NCBI GenBank assembly: GCA_964629335.1
Contig: CAZVRH010000007.1
Coordinates: 1 to 46,975 of the forward strand
Source: CACPJA01 sp964629335
GTDB lineage: Bacteria > Pseudomonadota > Gammaproteobacteria > Steroidobacterales > UBA11654
DNA length: 46,975 nucleotides
Reading direction: 5' to 3'
The notes beneath the pieces were generated by a model. The model was not told the origin of the DNA. It searched no databases and was given only the letters and a program-made list of their open reading frames with translations. Numbering within the stretch: the stretch's first letter is position 1; every line of letters starts with the position of its first letter. The position numbers and the translations under genes are program-made. Shown here one piece after another: positions 39,510 through 46,975 of this stretch.

Positions 39510-41051
39510 ATGGCAATAAAAGCATCTGAAATTAGCGAACTAATAAAAGCAAAGATAGAGAATTTTGAACATGAAGCCCAGGCATCTGATGTTGGAACCG
39601 TAGTTTCGGTTACCGATGGTATTACAAGAATACACGGTTTAAACGAGGTTCAATATGGAGAAATGATAGAGTTTCCAGGCGACACATTTGGCTTAGCTTT
39701 GAACCTAGAGCAAGACTCAGTTGGCGCGGTGGTTTTGGGTGATTACACACACATTTCGGAAGGCGCAGAAGTTAAAACCACCAACAGGATTCTAGAGGTC
39801 CCCGTTGGCGAAGGGCTTCTTGGAAGGGTTGTGGATTCTCTCGGGCAACCCCTAGACGGGAAGGGCCCAATTGAAGCCTCAGCAACAGCTCCAATTGAAA
39901 AAGTAGCACCAGGCGTTATCGCCAGACAGTCTGTCGATCAACCTGTTCAAACAGGACTTAAGTCCATTGACTCTATGGTTCCAATAGGAAGAGGCCAGAG
40001 AGAGCTGATTATCGGCGACAGACAAACAGGCAAAACCGCCGTTGCAATTGACACAATCATCAACCAAAAAGGAACAGGAATTAAATGTATTTATGTTGCT
40101 GTAGGGCAAAAAAATTCATCGATCTCCAACGTGGTGAGAAAGCTTGAAGAAGAGGGAGCCATGGAACACACCATTGTAGTGTCAGCCGCAGCCTCTGACT
40201 CCGCAGCCATGCAATATATAGCGCCATATTCTGGTTGTGCAATGGGTGAATATTTCAGAGACATCGGAGAAGACGCCCTAATTATTTATGATGACCTAAC
40301 CAAACAAGCTTGGGCATATAGGCAGGTTTCCCTTTTGTTAAGAAGACCCCCAGGAAGAGAAGCGTACCCAGGAGATGTTTTTTATTTACACTCTAGGTTG
40401 CTTGAAAGAGCTGCAAGGGTAAATGCGGAGTATGTAGAAAAAGAAACAGGCGGCAGGGTTAAAGGTAAAACAGGTTCGCTTACAGCGCTGCCCATTATTG
40501 AAACCCAAGCAGGAGACGTCTCTGCTTTTGTTCCCACAAACGTGATCTCAATAACAGACGGACAAATATATTTAGAGAGCGATCTTTTCAACGCAGGGAT
40601 CAGGCCGGCTATTAACGCCGGACTCTCTGTCTCACGAGTGGGGGGAGCGGCCCAAACAACAGTAGTTAAAAAGCTAGGCGGCGGTGTACGCTTAGCTCTA
40701 GCTCAATATAGAGAGCTCGCTGCATTTGCTCAGTTCGCTTCAGACTTAGATGAAACCACCAGAAAACAACTTGAAAGAGGACAAAGAGTTACAGAGCTGA
40801 TGAAGCAAAAACAGTACGCGCCACTAACAGTTGCAGAAATGGCCGTCTCGCTTTATGCAGCCAACGAAGGTTATCTAGACGATGTTCCTGTAGATAAAGT
40901 TGTCGCGTTTGAGGCCGCCCTTCATGCGAGCTTCTCTGATAATAATTCAGAACTCATGAACACAATAAACACAACCGGCGATTACAACGACGAAATAAAG
41001 GCAGGCCTAAAGAAGGCTGTTGAGGACTTTAAATCAACGGGGGCTTATTAA
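39510..41051 (+). CDS. atpA: ATP synthase F1 subunit alpha
   Basis: 513 aa, the usual length. Walker A GDRQTGKTAVAID, the family pattern PGREAYPGDVFYLHSRLLERAA, and the alpha signature PAINAGLSVSRVGGAAQT. It forms the non-catalytic nucleotide sites of the hexamer. AAAGGAATAG before the ATG supplies the ribosome-binding site. Confidence 0.98.
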   Translation: MAIKASEISELIKAKIENFEHEAQASDVGTVVSVTDGITRIHGLNEVQYGEMIEFPGDTFGLALNLEQDSVGAVVLGDYTHISEGAEVKTTNRILEVPVGEGLLGRVVDSLGQPLDGKGPIEASATAPIEKVAPGVIARQSVDQPVQTGLKSIDSMVPIGRGQRELIIGDRQTGKTAVAIDTIINQKGTGIKCIYVAVGQKNSSISNVVRKLEEEGAMEHTIVVSAAASDSAAMQYIAPYSGCAMGEYFRDIGEDALIIYDDLTKQAWAYRQVSLLLRRPPGREAYPGDVFYLHSRLLERAARVNAEYVEKETGGRVKGKTGSLTALPIIETQAGDVSAFVPTNVISITDGQIYLESDLFNAGIRPAINAGLSVSRVGGAAQTTVVKKLGGGVRLALAQYRELAAFAQFASDLDETTRKQLERGQRVTELMKQKQYAPLTVAEMAVSLYAANEGYLDDVPVDKVVAFEAALHASFSDNNSELMNTINTTGDYNDEIKAGLKKAVEDFKSTGAY

Positions 41052-41054
41052 AAA

Positions 41055-41915
41055 ATGCCTAACGAAAAAGAAATTAGAACAAAAATTGGTAGTGTAAAAA
41101 ATACCCAAAAGATCACTAAAGCGATGGAAATGGTGGCCGCAAGCAAAATGAGAAGAACACAAGATACTATGAAAAAAGCACTACCTTACGCGGATAAAAT
41201 AAGAAACGTTATTGGGCATATATACAAAGCAAACCCTGACTATAAGCACCCTTTTTTGGTTGAGAGGGAAGTTAAAAACGCTGGCTATATCGTGGTCAGC
41301 TCTGATAGGGGTTTGTGCGGCGGCCTAAATGTAAACATGTTTAGGCCTTTTATTGCCCACCTAAAAGAACAGCAGAGCAAGAACATCAACACCAGTCTAT
41401 GTTTGGTTGGAGCAAAAGGCGTTCAGTTTTTTAGGTCGATTGACGTCAATGTGGTGGCAGCATCAACCCACTTAGGCGAAGAACCGTTGGTCGAGGACCT
41501 GGTGGGCGCCATAAAAATAATGTTGGATGAATACACAGAGGGAAAAATAGACCAGCTGTTCATCGTCCACAATAATTTTGTTAACACCATGTCACAGAAA
41601 CCAGAGATTAAAACACTGCTGCCAATAGACCCCCCCGATAAGGAGGATTTGCAGGAGCATTGGGATTACATCTATGAGCCTGGTTCGAGAGAGTTGTTGG
41701 ATTATGTCTTAATGAGATACATAGAGTCACAAGTTTATAGAGCAGTGGTGGAGAACGTTGCGTGTGAAATGGCAGCAAAAATGGTTGCAATGAAAAGCGC
41801 AACAGACAACGCGGGTAAACTGATAGATCAGCTGGAGCTTGATTACAACAAAGCAAGACAGGCCGCTATCACCCAAGAGATTTCAGAAATTGTAGGCGGC
41901 GCAGCAGCTGTTTAA
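41055..41915 (+). CDS. atpG: ATP synthase F1 subunit gamma
   Basis: 286 aa. N-terminal helix IRTKIGSVKNTQKITKAMEMVAASKMRR and the C-terminal helix MVAMKSATDNAGKLIDQLELDYNKARQAAITQEI, the latter being the gamma signature. SSDRGLCGGLN is also typical. It is the rotating central shaft. It lies 3 nt after atpA. Confidence 0.97.
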   Translation: MPNEKEIRTKIGSVKNTQKITKAMEMVAASKMRRTQDTMKKALPYADKIRNVIGHIYKANPDYKHPFLVEREVKNAGYIVVSSDRGLCGGLNVNMFRPFIAHLKEQQSKNINTSLCLVGAKGVQFFRSIDVNVVAASTHLGEEPLVEDLVGAIKIMLDEYTEGKIDQLFIVHNNFVNTMSQKPEIKTLLPIDPPDKEDLQEHWDYIYEPGSRELLDYVLMRYIESQVYRAVVENVACEMAAKMVAMKSATDNAGKLIDQLELDYNKARQAAITQEISEIVGGAAAV

Positions 41916-41933
41916 GTTAAAAAAGGAAAAGAA

Positions 41934-43310
41934 ATGAGCACAGGAAATATTGTACAAGTTATAGGGGCGGTAGTTGATGTGGAGTTTCCAAGGGAGTCAA
42001 TACCAAGCGTATATGATGCGCTGACCTTAAAAGAAGGAGACCTGGTTTTTGAGGTTCAACAGCAACTAGGAGACGGAATAGTTAGAACCATTGCTATGGG
42101 CTCCAGCGAGGGCTTAAAAAGAGGAATTGAGGTTGAAAACACAGGCGCTCCTATTAGCGTGCCCGTGGGCCAAAAAACCCTAGGAAGAGTTCTAGACGTG
42201 CTGGGCAACCCTATAGACGAGAAAGGACCGGTCGGAGCCGACCAACTAAAACCAATTCACGCCAAAGCCCCCTCCTTTGAAGACCAGGCTGGAGGCTCTG
42301 ACATCCTTGAAACAGGCATCAAAGTGATAGACCTCTTGTGCCCTTTTGCAAAAGGCGGCAAGGTGGGTTTGTTTGGTGGGGCCGGCGTAGGAAAAACAGT
42401 CACAGTGATGGAGCTAATCAGAAACATCGCGGTGGAACACGATGGGTTTTCTGTCTTCGCAGGTGTTGGTGAGCGAACAAGAGAGGGGAATGATTTTTAT
42501 CATGAAATGAAAGAATCAGACGTTCTAGACAAGGTGGCTTTAGTTTATGGTCAGATGAACGAGCCGCCAGGTAACCGCTTAAGAGTGGGTTTAACAGGGC
42601 TAACAATCGCTGAAAATTTTAGAGACGAAGGCAGAGATGTGTTGATGTTTATTGATAACATTTACAGATACACACTAGCCGGAACAGAGGTGTCAGCTTT
42701 GCTAGGTAGAATGCCTTCAGCTGTGGGGTATCAACCCACGCTGGCCGAAGAAATGGGGATTCTCCAAGAGAGAATCACCTCAACAAAAACAGGTTCAATC
42801 ACCTCAATACAGGCGGTCTACGTCCCAGCAGACGATTTAACAGACCCCTCACCCGCCACAACTTTTGCTCACTTGGACGCAACCGTGGTGTTGTCGAGAG
42901 CAATAGCTGAGCTGGGTATTTATCCTGCAGTTGACCCGCTTGACTCCAACAGCAGACAACTTGATCCAACAGTTGTAGGACAAGAACACTACGATACAGC
43001 CAGATCGGTTCAGCAGGTCCTTCAAAGATATAAAGAACTGCAAGACATTATCGCGATATTAGGAATGGACGAGCTTTCCGAAGAGGATAAGCTCACCGTT
43101 CAAAGAGCAAGAAAAATTCAAAGATACTTGTCTCAACCGTTTTTTGTCGCCGAGGTTTTTACAGGCTCTCCAGGACAATATGTTTCCCTCCAAGATTCGA
43201 TAAAAGCCTTCCAGGGAATTGTGGCTGGCGAATACGATGACCTACCTGAGCAGGCTTTCTATATGGTGGGCAGCATCGACGAAGCTGTTGAAAACGCTAA
43301 AAAAATGTAG
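41934..43310 (+). CDS. atpD: ATP synthase F1 subunit beta
   Basis: 458 aa. Walker A GGAGVGKTVTVMELI, catalytic-glutamate segment GVGERTREGNDFY, Walker B LMFIDNIYRYTLAGTEVSALLGRMPSA, and PADDLTDPSPATTFAHLD. These are the catalytic nucleotide sites. A GGAAAAG sequence precedes the ATG by about 5 nt. Confidence 0.98.
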   Translation: MSTGNIVQVIGAVVDVEFPRESIPSVYDALTLKEGDLVFEVQQQLGDGIVRTIAMGSSEGLKRGIEVENTGAPISVPVGQKTLGRVLDVLGNPIDEKGPVGADQLKPIHAKAPSFEDQAGGSDILETGIKVIDLLCPFAKGGKVGLFGGAGVGKTVTVMELIRNIAVEHDGFSVFAGVGERTREGNDFYHEMKESDVLDKVALVYGQMNEPPGNRLRVGLTGLTIAENFRDEGRDVLMFIDNIYRYTLAGTEVSALLGRMPSAVGYQPTLAEEMGILQERITSTKTGSITSIQAVYVPADDLTDPSPATTFAHLDATVVLSRAIAELGIYPAVDPLDSNSRQLDPTVVGQEHYDTARSVQQVLQRYKELQDIIAILGMDELSEEDKLTVQRARKIQRYLSQPFFVAEVFTGSPGQYVSLQDSIKAFQGIVAGEYDDLPEQAFYMVGSIDEAVENAKKM

Positions 43311-43316
43311 GTAATT

Positions 43317-43733
43317 GTGGCCTCTATACAAATAGAAATAGTTAGCGCTGAAAAAGAAATATTTTCAGGAGAAGCGATTATGTTGGTTGCTCCTGGCAAA
43401 GAGGGAGACCTTGGGATAGCACCCAAACACACCCCTTTATTAACCACTTTAAGGCCAGGAGAAATAGAGATACATAAAAAAGACGATAAGAAAGAATATG
43501 TTTATGTTACCGGTGGAATCCTGGAGGTTCAGCCACACATTGTCACAGTGTTAGCAGACTCCGCGCTTCACGCAGAAGAGTTAGATGAGGAAGCCGCGCT
43601 TCAAGCTAAAAACAGAGCAGAAGAAGCCCTCAAGGGCGCGGAGAAAAAAGAAGATTTAGAGCAAGCACAAGCCCAACTTGTAGAAGCAGCAGCCAGGTAT
43701 AGCGCCGTTAAAAGACTCAAAGGAAAAAAATAA
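43317..43733 (+). CDS. atpC: ATP synthase F1 subunit epsilon
   Basis: 138 aa from a GTG start. Beta-sandwich domain with EIVSAEKEIFSGEA, LGIAPKHTPLLTTLRPGEI and YVTGGILEVQPHIVTVLAD, then a helical hairpin C-terminus rich in Ala and Glu, which regulates the enzyme. It is the last gene of the atp operon; a hairpin with a T-run follows. Confidence 0.96.
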   Translation: MASIQIEIVSAEKEIFSGEAIMLVAPGKEGDLGIAPKHTPLLTTLRPGEIEIHKKDDKKEYVYVTGGILEVQPHIVTVLADSALHAEELDEEAALQAKNRAEEALKGAEKKEDLEQAQAQLVEAAARYSAVKRLKGKK

Positions 43734-43755
43734 AGCCTTTTTAGCCCCTTTTAAA

Positions 43756-43801
43756 ACTAGTAAACAAACATAGTTTCTATGTAAACTAGTCCCCTTTTTT
43801 T
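43756..43801 (+). terminator. Possible terminator between atpC and glmU
   Basis: Outer arms ACTAGT (43756-43761) and ACTAGT (43785-43790; self-complementary) enclose a perfect inner hairpin ACATAG-TTT-CTATGT (43768-43782), followed by CCCC and seven Ts. The stem is AT-rich, so it may be partial, allowing some read-through to glmU. Confidence 0.5.
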
Positions 43802-43803
43802 GT

Positions 43804-43809
43804 TATAAA
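43804..43809 (+). promoter_or_regulatory. Possible -10 element for glmU
   Basis: TATAAA lies only 9 nt before the glmU ATG. If used, the message would start 2-4 nt before the start codon; glmU also lacks a recognisable Shine-Dalgarno. No -35 is clear. Confidence 0.3.
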
Positions 43810-43818
43810 GACAGACGT

Positions 43819-45192
43819 ATGAGTTTTTCAGTTATTGTTTTAGCAGCAGGGCAAGGAACAAGAATGTCCTCGAACACACCTAAGGCCCTACAAACCTTAG
43901 CGGGAAAACCTATGCTAAGCCATATTCTTTCGCAGACAGAAAAAATCAAACCAGACCAAATAATTGTTGTTCACTCTCCGCCTGATGTTGGTTTAATTAA
44001 AAAAGCAGCATCAAATTTCAATAGCACCACCCTTGTGGCACAAGAGCAACCCTTAGGTACTGGAGATGCTGTCAAGGCAGCGCTTCCATCTCTTAACAAA
44101 AATAACCATGTTTTGGTTTTGCTTGGAGACGTGCCATTGATAAAAGCGCAAACACTAACAAGTTTGGCAGAAGGCATCAAAGAGGCCGATGTCCTGGTTT
44201 TAACCACCAAGGCTGACAACCCTTTCGGGTATGGACGAATAAAAAGAGACCAGCAAAATCAAGTAATGGCGATTATTGAAGAAGCCGAGTGCAACAAGGA
44301 AGAAAAAGAAATTAATGAAGTCAACTCAGGAATAATTGCCTTTTCAGGGCAACACTTTGAGAAACTTCTCTCAAGCTTAGATGCGAGAAACAAGAAAGGA
44401 GAGTATTATCTAACTGACACTATAGAAACGGCGCACAACGACGGGCTTAAAGTAGATGCAGTTGTTGTGGACAGTAAAGAGGTATTTGGGGTGAACAGCA
44501 AAAAAGATTTAGCTGAGGCTGAAAGGTTGAAAAGAGCAGAGTTAACTGACGCCCTTATGGAACAAGGGGTTACAATTTGTGACCCAACAAGAATAGACAT
44601 TAGGGGCACGCTCAATTGCGGGAAAGATGTTTATATTGACGCAAACACAGTGTTCGAGGGAGATGTAGAGCTGTCTGAAGGCGTCAGTGTAGGACCTTTT
44701 GTTTTAATTGCTAACAGCTCTATAGGTAAAGACACACAGGTCTTGTCACATTCTGTTATCGACAACACCACAATAGGAGCTAATTGTAGCATTGGGCCTT
44801 ACTCAAGATTAAGACCAGGAACAGAGCTGGATAAAGAATCAAAAATAGGCAACTTTGTAGAGATAAAAAAATCAAAGGTTGGTAAAGGGTCAAAAGTAAG
44901 TCATTTGAGTTATATAGGGGACACGTCGATCGGTGTCGACACCAACATCGGAGCTGGGACCATCACCTGTAACTACGACGGTGTTAATAAACACAAAACA
45001 ACAATTGGAGACAATGTTTTTGTTGGCTCAGGAGTAGAGTTAGTGGCTCCAGTTTTAATAGAAGACGGAGCAACCATCGGGGCCGGATCAACCATATCCA
45101 AGCCTGCACCAAAAGGAAAATTGACACTAGAAAGAGCCAAACAAAAAACCATTGATGGCTGGCAAAGACCCGACAAAACAAAGGACAAATAA
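43819..45192 (+). CDS. glmU: Bifunctional GlcN-1-P acetyltransferase / GlcNAc-1-P uridyltransferase
   Basis: 457 aa, the usual size. The uridyltransferase domain starts VIVLAAGQGTRMSSNTPKALQTLAGKP, with LGTGDAVKA and LLGDVPLI. After about residue 230 comes the left-handed beta-helix with hexapeptide repeats (GAGTITCNYDGVNKHKTTIG), including the acetyl-CoA site. It performs the last two steps to UDP-GlcNAc, needed for peptidoglycan and LPS. The order atpC-glmU-glmS is typical of gammaproteobacteria. Confidence 0.97.
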   Translation: MSFSVIVLAAGQGTRMSSNTPKALQTLAGKPMLSHILSQTEKIKPDQIIVVHSPPDVGLIKKAASNFNSTTLVAQEQPLGTGDAVKAALPSLNKNNHVLVLLGDVPLIKAQTLTSLAEGIKEADVLVLTTKADNPFGYGRIKRDQQNQVMAIIEEAECNKEEKEINEVNSGIIAFSGQHFEKLLSSLDARNKKGEYYLTDTIETAHNDGLKVDAVVVDSKEVFGVNSKKDLAEAERLKRAELTDALMEQGVTICDPTRIDIRGTLNCGKDVYIDANTVFEGDVELSEGVSVGPFVLIANSSIGKDTQVLSHSVIDNTTIGANCSIGPYSRLRPGTELDKESKIGNFVEIKKSKVGKGSKVSHLSYIGDTSIGVDTNIGAGTITCNYDGVNKHKTTIGDNVFVGSGVELVAPVLIEDGATIGAGSTISKPAPKGKLTLERAKQKTIDGWQRPDKTKDK

Positions 45193-45194
45193 AG

Positions 45195-46975
45195 ATGTGT
45201 GGAATTATTGCCGCAGCCTCTTCTAGAAGCGTTGATAAAATCTTAATAAAAGGCCTCCAAAGCATGGAGTATCGTGGCTATGACTCCGCAGGAATAGCGC
45301 TCAAACAAGAAGAAGGGGTTTTTAGGTTAAGGGCTTTAGGAAAGGTGTCAAACCTTGAAGAGATGATGGTTCAGCATAAGCTAAAAGCAAACACAGGCAT
45401 CGCACACACCAGGTGGGCAACGCACGGAGAACCGTCCGAAGAAAACGCTCACCCGCACGGCTCAAAAGACGAGATATATATTGTTCATAACGGTATTATC
45501 GAAAACCATGAGCACATAAGAAAAAAACTGATTAACAACCAGTATGAAATAACCTCTCAAACAGACTCAGAGCTCATAGCGCACTTGATCCATTTGTATA
45601 AGCAAAAAACAGGAAACACCTTACATGCCTTGATTGAGGCAACCAAGCAACTCAAGGGCGCTTATTCTATCGCTGCAATTGACAAAAATGAAAAAAACAA
45701 GGTGTTTGCTGCAAGACAAAAAAGCCCGCTTTTAATCGGAAGAGGAATCGAAGAGAATTTTATTGCCTCAGACCCTTTGGCCATAATTAACAACACAGAA
45801 GATTTTTATCTTTTAGAGGACGGAGACTTTGCTGAAATTACAAGCCAAAAAATCAGAATTTTTGACGAAACAGCCAACGAAATAAAAAGAGATAAAACCT
45901 TAATAGAGGCCACAGCGACAGCCACAACCAAAGGCAGCTATAAGCATTTTATGGAAAAAGAAATCTACGAGCAACCAGAGGCAATAAGCAACACCATAAA
46001 CGGCAGGCTTGGAGAAAACGATGTCCTAGACAACGTTTTTGGGCTCGGCTCAACAGAAACCTTTAAAAAAGTTAAGCGCATACAGTTTGTAGCTTGTGGC
46101 ACAAGCTTGCACGCAGCGAAAACAGCGAGAAAATGGTTTGAAGATATCTGTGAAACCCCTTGTTATATAGATTTTGCGAGCGAATATAGATACAGAAACC
46201 CCTTGGTTGAGGGTAACACTCTTTTTGTTTCTATATCTCAGTCAGGGGAAACAGCGGACACTCTTGCAGCATTAGAATACGCAAAATCGAAAGACTACCT
46301 AGGGGCGGTGTCAGTATGCAATGTTCCAACAAGCACAATGGCAAGAGAGTCAGACTTGAAACTGTTTACAAACGCAGGCCCAGAAATTGGTGTAGCATCA
46401 ACCAAAGCCTTTACAACCCAGCTTTCAGCTTTGTTAATGCTGGCGATCTCAATTGCTAAAAGCCAAAACAAAAACAAAGAAAAAAGAAAAGAAGCAACCC
46501 AAGACCTGAGAAACACACCCTCTTTAGTGCAAGATGCATTTGAGCTCAAACAAGAGATTAGCCAAATAACAGAAAATATTTCCATAAAAGACAATGCTTT
46601 GTATTTGGGTAGAGGAATGTTTTTTTCTATAGCCCAAGAGGGGGCATTGAAGCTTAAGGAAATATCCTATATACATGCAGAGGCATACCCAGCTGGTGAG
46701 CTTAAACACGGGCCATTAGCACTAGTAGACGATAAAATTCCAGTGGTGGCCTTAGCTCCAGAAGACAGCTTGGTAGAAAAACTGTTATCCAATCTGGAAG
46801 AAGTAAAAGCCAGGGGGGGAACACTATATGTGTTTGGAAACGCTAAGTCTAAAATAGAAATTAAACGAGGCAGATTTATAAATATGCCAAACTGCGGAAC
46901 ATACAATGCTCCAATTATATATACAATACCCCTACAATTGTTGGCTTATGAGGTTGCATGCCTTAAAGGAACAGA
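45195..46975 (+). CDS. glmS: Glucosamine-fructose-6-phosphate aminotransferase (3' end cut by window edge)
   Basis: 593 complete codons are visible and the frame is open to the edge; about 16 residues are missing compared with a 609-aa E. coli enzyme. The start MCGIIAAA places the nucleophile Cys right after Met. HTRWATHGEPS and HNGIIENH mark the glutaminase domain, and ISQSGETADTLAAL with the later AEAYPAGELKHGP mark the SIS domains. It makes GlcN-6-P from glutamine and fructose-6-P. It lies 2 nt after glmU, so there is no space for a glmS ribozyme. Confidence 0.97.
   Translation, partial: MCGIIAAASSRSVDKILIKGLQSMEYRGYDSAGIALKQEEGVFRLRALGKVSNLEEMMVQHKLKANTGIAHTRWATHGEPSEENAHPHGSKDEIYIVHNGIIENHEHIRKKLINNQYEITSQTDSELIAHLIHLYKQKTGNTLHALIEATKQLKGAYSIAAIDKNEKNKVFAARQKSPLLIGRGIEENFIASDPLAIINNTEDFYLLEDGDFAEITSQKIRIFDETANEIKRDKTLIEATATATTKGSYKHFMEKEIYEQPEAISNTINGRLGENDVLDNVFGLGSTETFKKVKRIQFVACGTSLHAAKTARKWFEDICETPCYIDFASEYRYRNPLVEGNTLFVSISQSGETADTLAALEYAKSKDYLGAVSVCNVPTSTMARESDLKLFTNAGPEIGVASTKAFTTQLSALLMLAISIAKSQNKNKEKRKEATQDLRNTPSLVQDAFELKQEISQITENISIKDNALYLGRGMFFSIAQEGALKLKEISYIHAEAYPAGELKHGPLALVDDKIPVVALAPEDSLVEKLLSNLEEVKARGGTLYVFGNAKSKIEIKRGRFINMPNCGTYNAPIIYTIPLQLLAYEVACLKGT

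Noticed and set aside
45193..45194. A glmS ribozyme before glmS.
   Set aside because: glmU and glmS are separated by 2 nt, so there is no leader; the ribozyme is also typical of Firmicutes.
1..46975. A difference in base composition between plus-strand genes left of dnaA (more G and T) and right of it (more A).
   Set aside because: Line counts by eye gave G above C on both sides; without a computed skew plot the difference is not reliable.

Overview
The window reads as the chromosomal replication-origin neighbourhood of a free-living, probably marine and oligotrophic, gammaproteobacterium. Three things point to this: conserved gene order (gyrB-recF-dnaN-dnaA | rpmH-rnpA-yidC-mnmE-mnmG; rsmG-parA-parB-atpIBEFHAGDC-glmU-glmS; yibN-secB-gpsA), a long TonB-dependent receptor, and very tight packing with frequent 4-8 nt gene overlaps. 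The taxonomic call is inference from synteny and protein style. No rRNA or tRNA gene was seen to anchor it.

Layout. 1-1394 (minus): a Tat-exported TRAP solute-binding protein, then a secreted amidase cut by the left edge. 1472-4675 (plus): dtd, tatABC and a POT-family peptide transporter. 4819-7833: TonB-dependent receptor with a strong terminator. 7880-11580: a NUDIX hydrolase, then the operon DUF1330-HIT-yibN-secB-gpsA, facing trmL. 11590-13312: a class 1B dihydroorotate dehydrogenase and an OmpW-like porin. 13309-14560: a GSII-type glutamine synthetase on the minus strand, whose leader holds a candidate circularly permuted glutamine (glnA-type) riboswitch. This is the most interesting element in the window. 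14561-16663: a one-subunit (alpha2) glycyl-tRNA synthetase and a PlsC-like acyltransferase. 16729-22830 (minus): gyrB, recF (with a parS-like site inside), dnaN, dnaA. 21339-21512 and 22831-23006: AT-rich spacers with DnaA boxes flanking dnaA, the candidate origin. From 23007 everything is on the plus strand: rpmH, rnpA, yidC, mnmE, mnmG; a peptide ABC transporter (oppA, B, C and a fused DF) plus an AcuI-like reductase inserted between mnmG and rsmG; parA, parB; the ATP synthase operon; glmU; and glmS, cut by the right edge.

How the genes work together. DnaA, the beta clamp, RecF, GyrB, ParA/ParB and the parS-like site form the origin firing and segregation module. RpmH, RnpA, YidC and MnmE/MnmG serve translation and membrane insertion. 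TatABC and SecB serve export, and the TRAP binding protein beside tatABC is itself a likely Tat substrate. The POT transporter, Opp system and TonB receptor suggest uptake of peptides or other organic matter. GlmS uses glutamine made by GlnA, and GlmU acts further along the same UDP-GlcNAc route.

Several housekeeping enzymes are of types not usual for gammaproteobacteria: alpha2 GlyRS at the locus where Pseudomonas carries glyQS, class 1B PyrD, and GSII. This suggests repeated xenologous replacement. No gene-free stretch exceeds 300 bases; the largest (14281-14560) holds the glnA leader and the glnA and glyS promoters. No CRISPR array, IS element or tRNA gene was seen.
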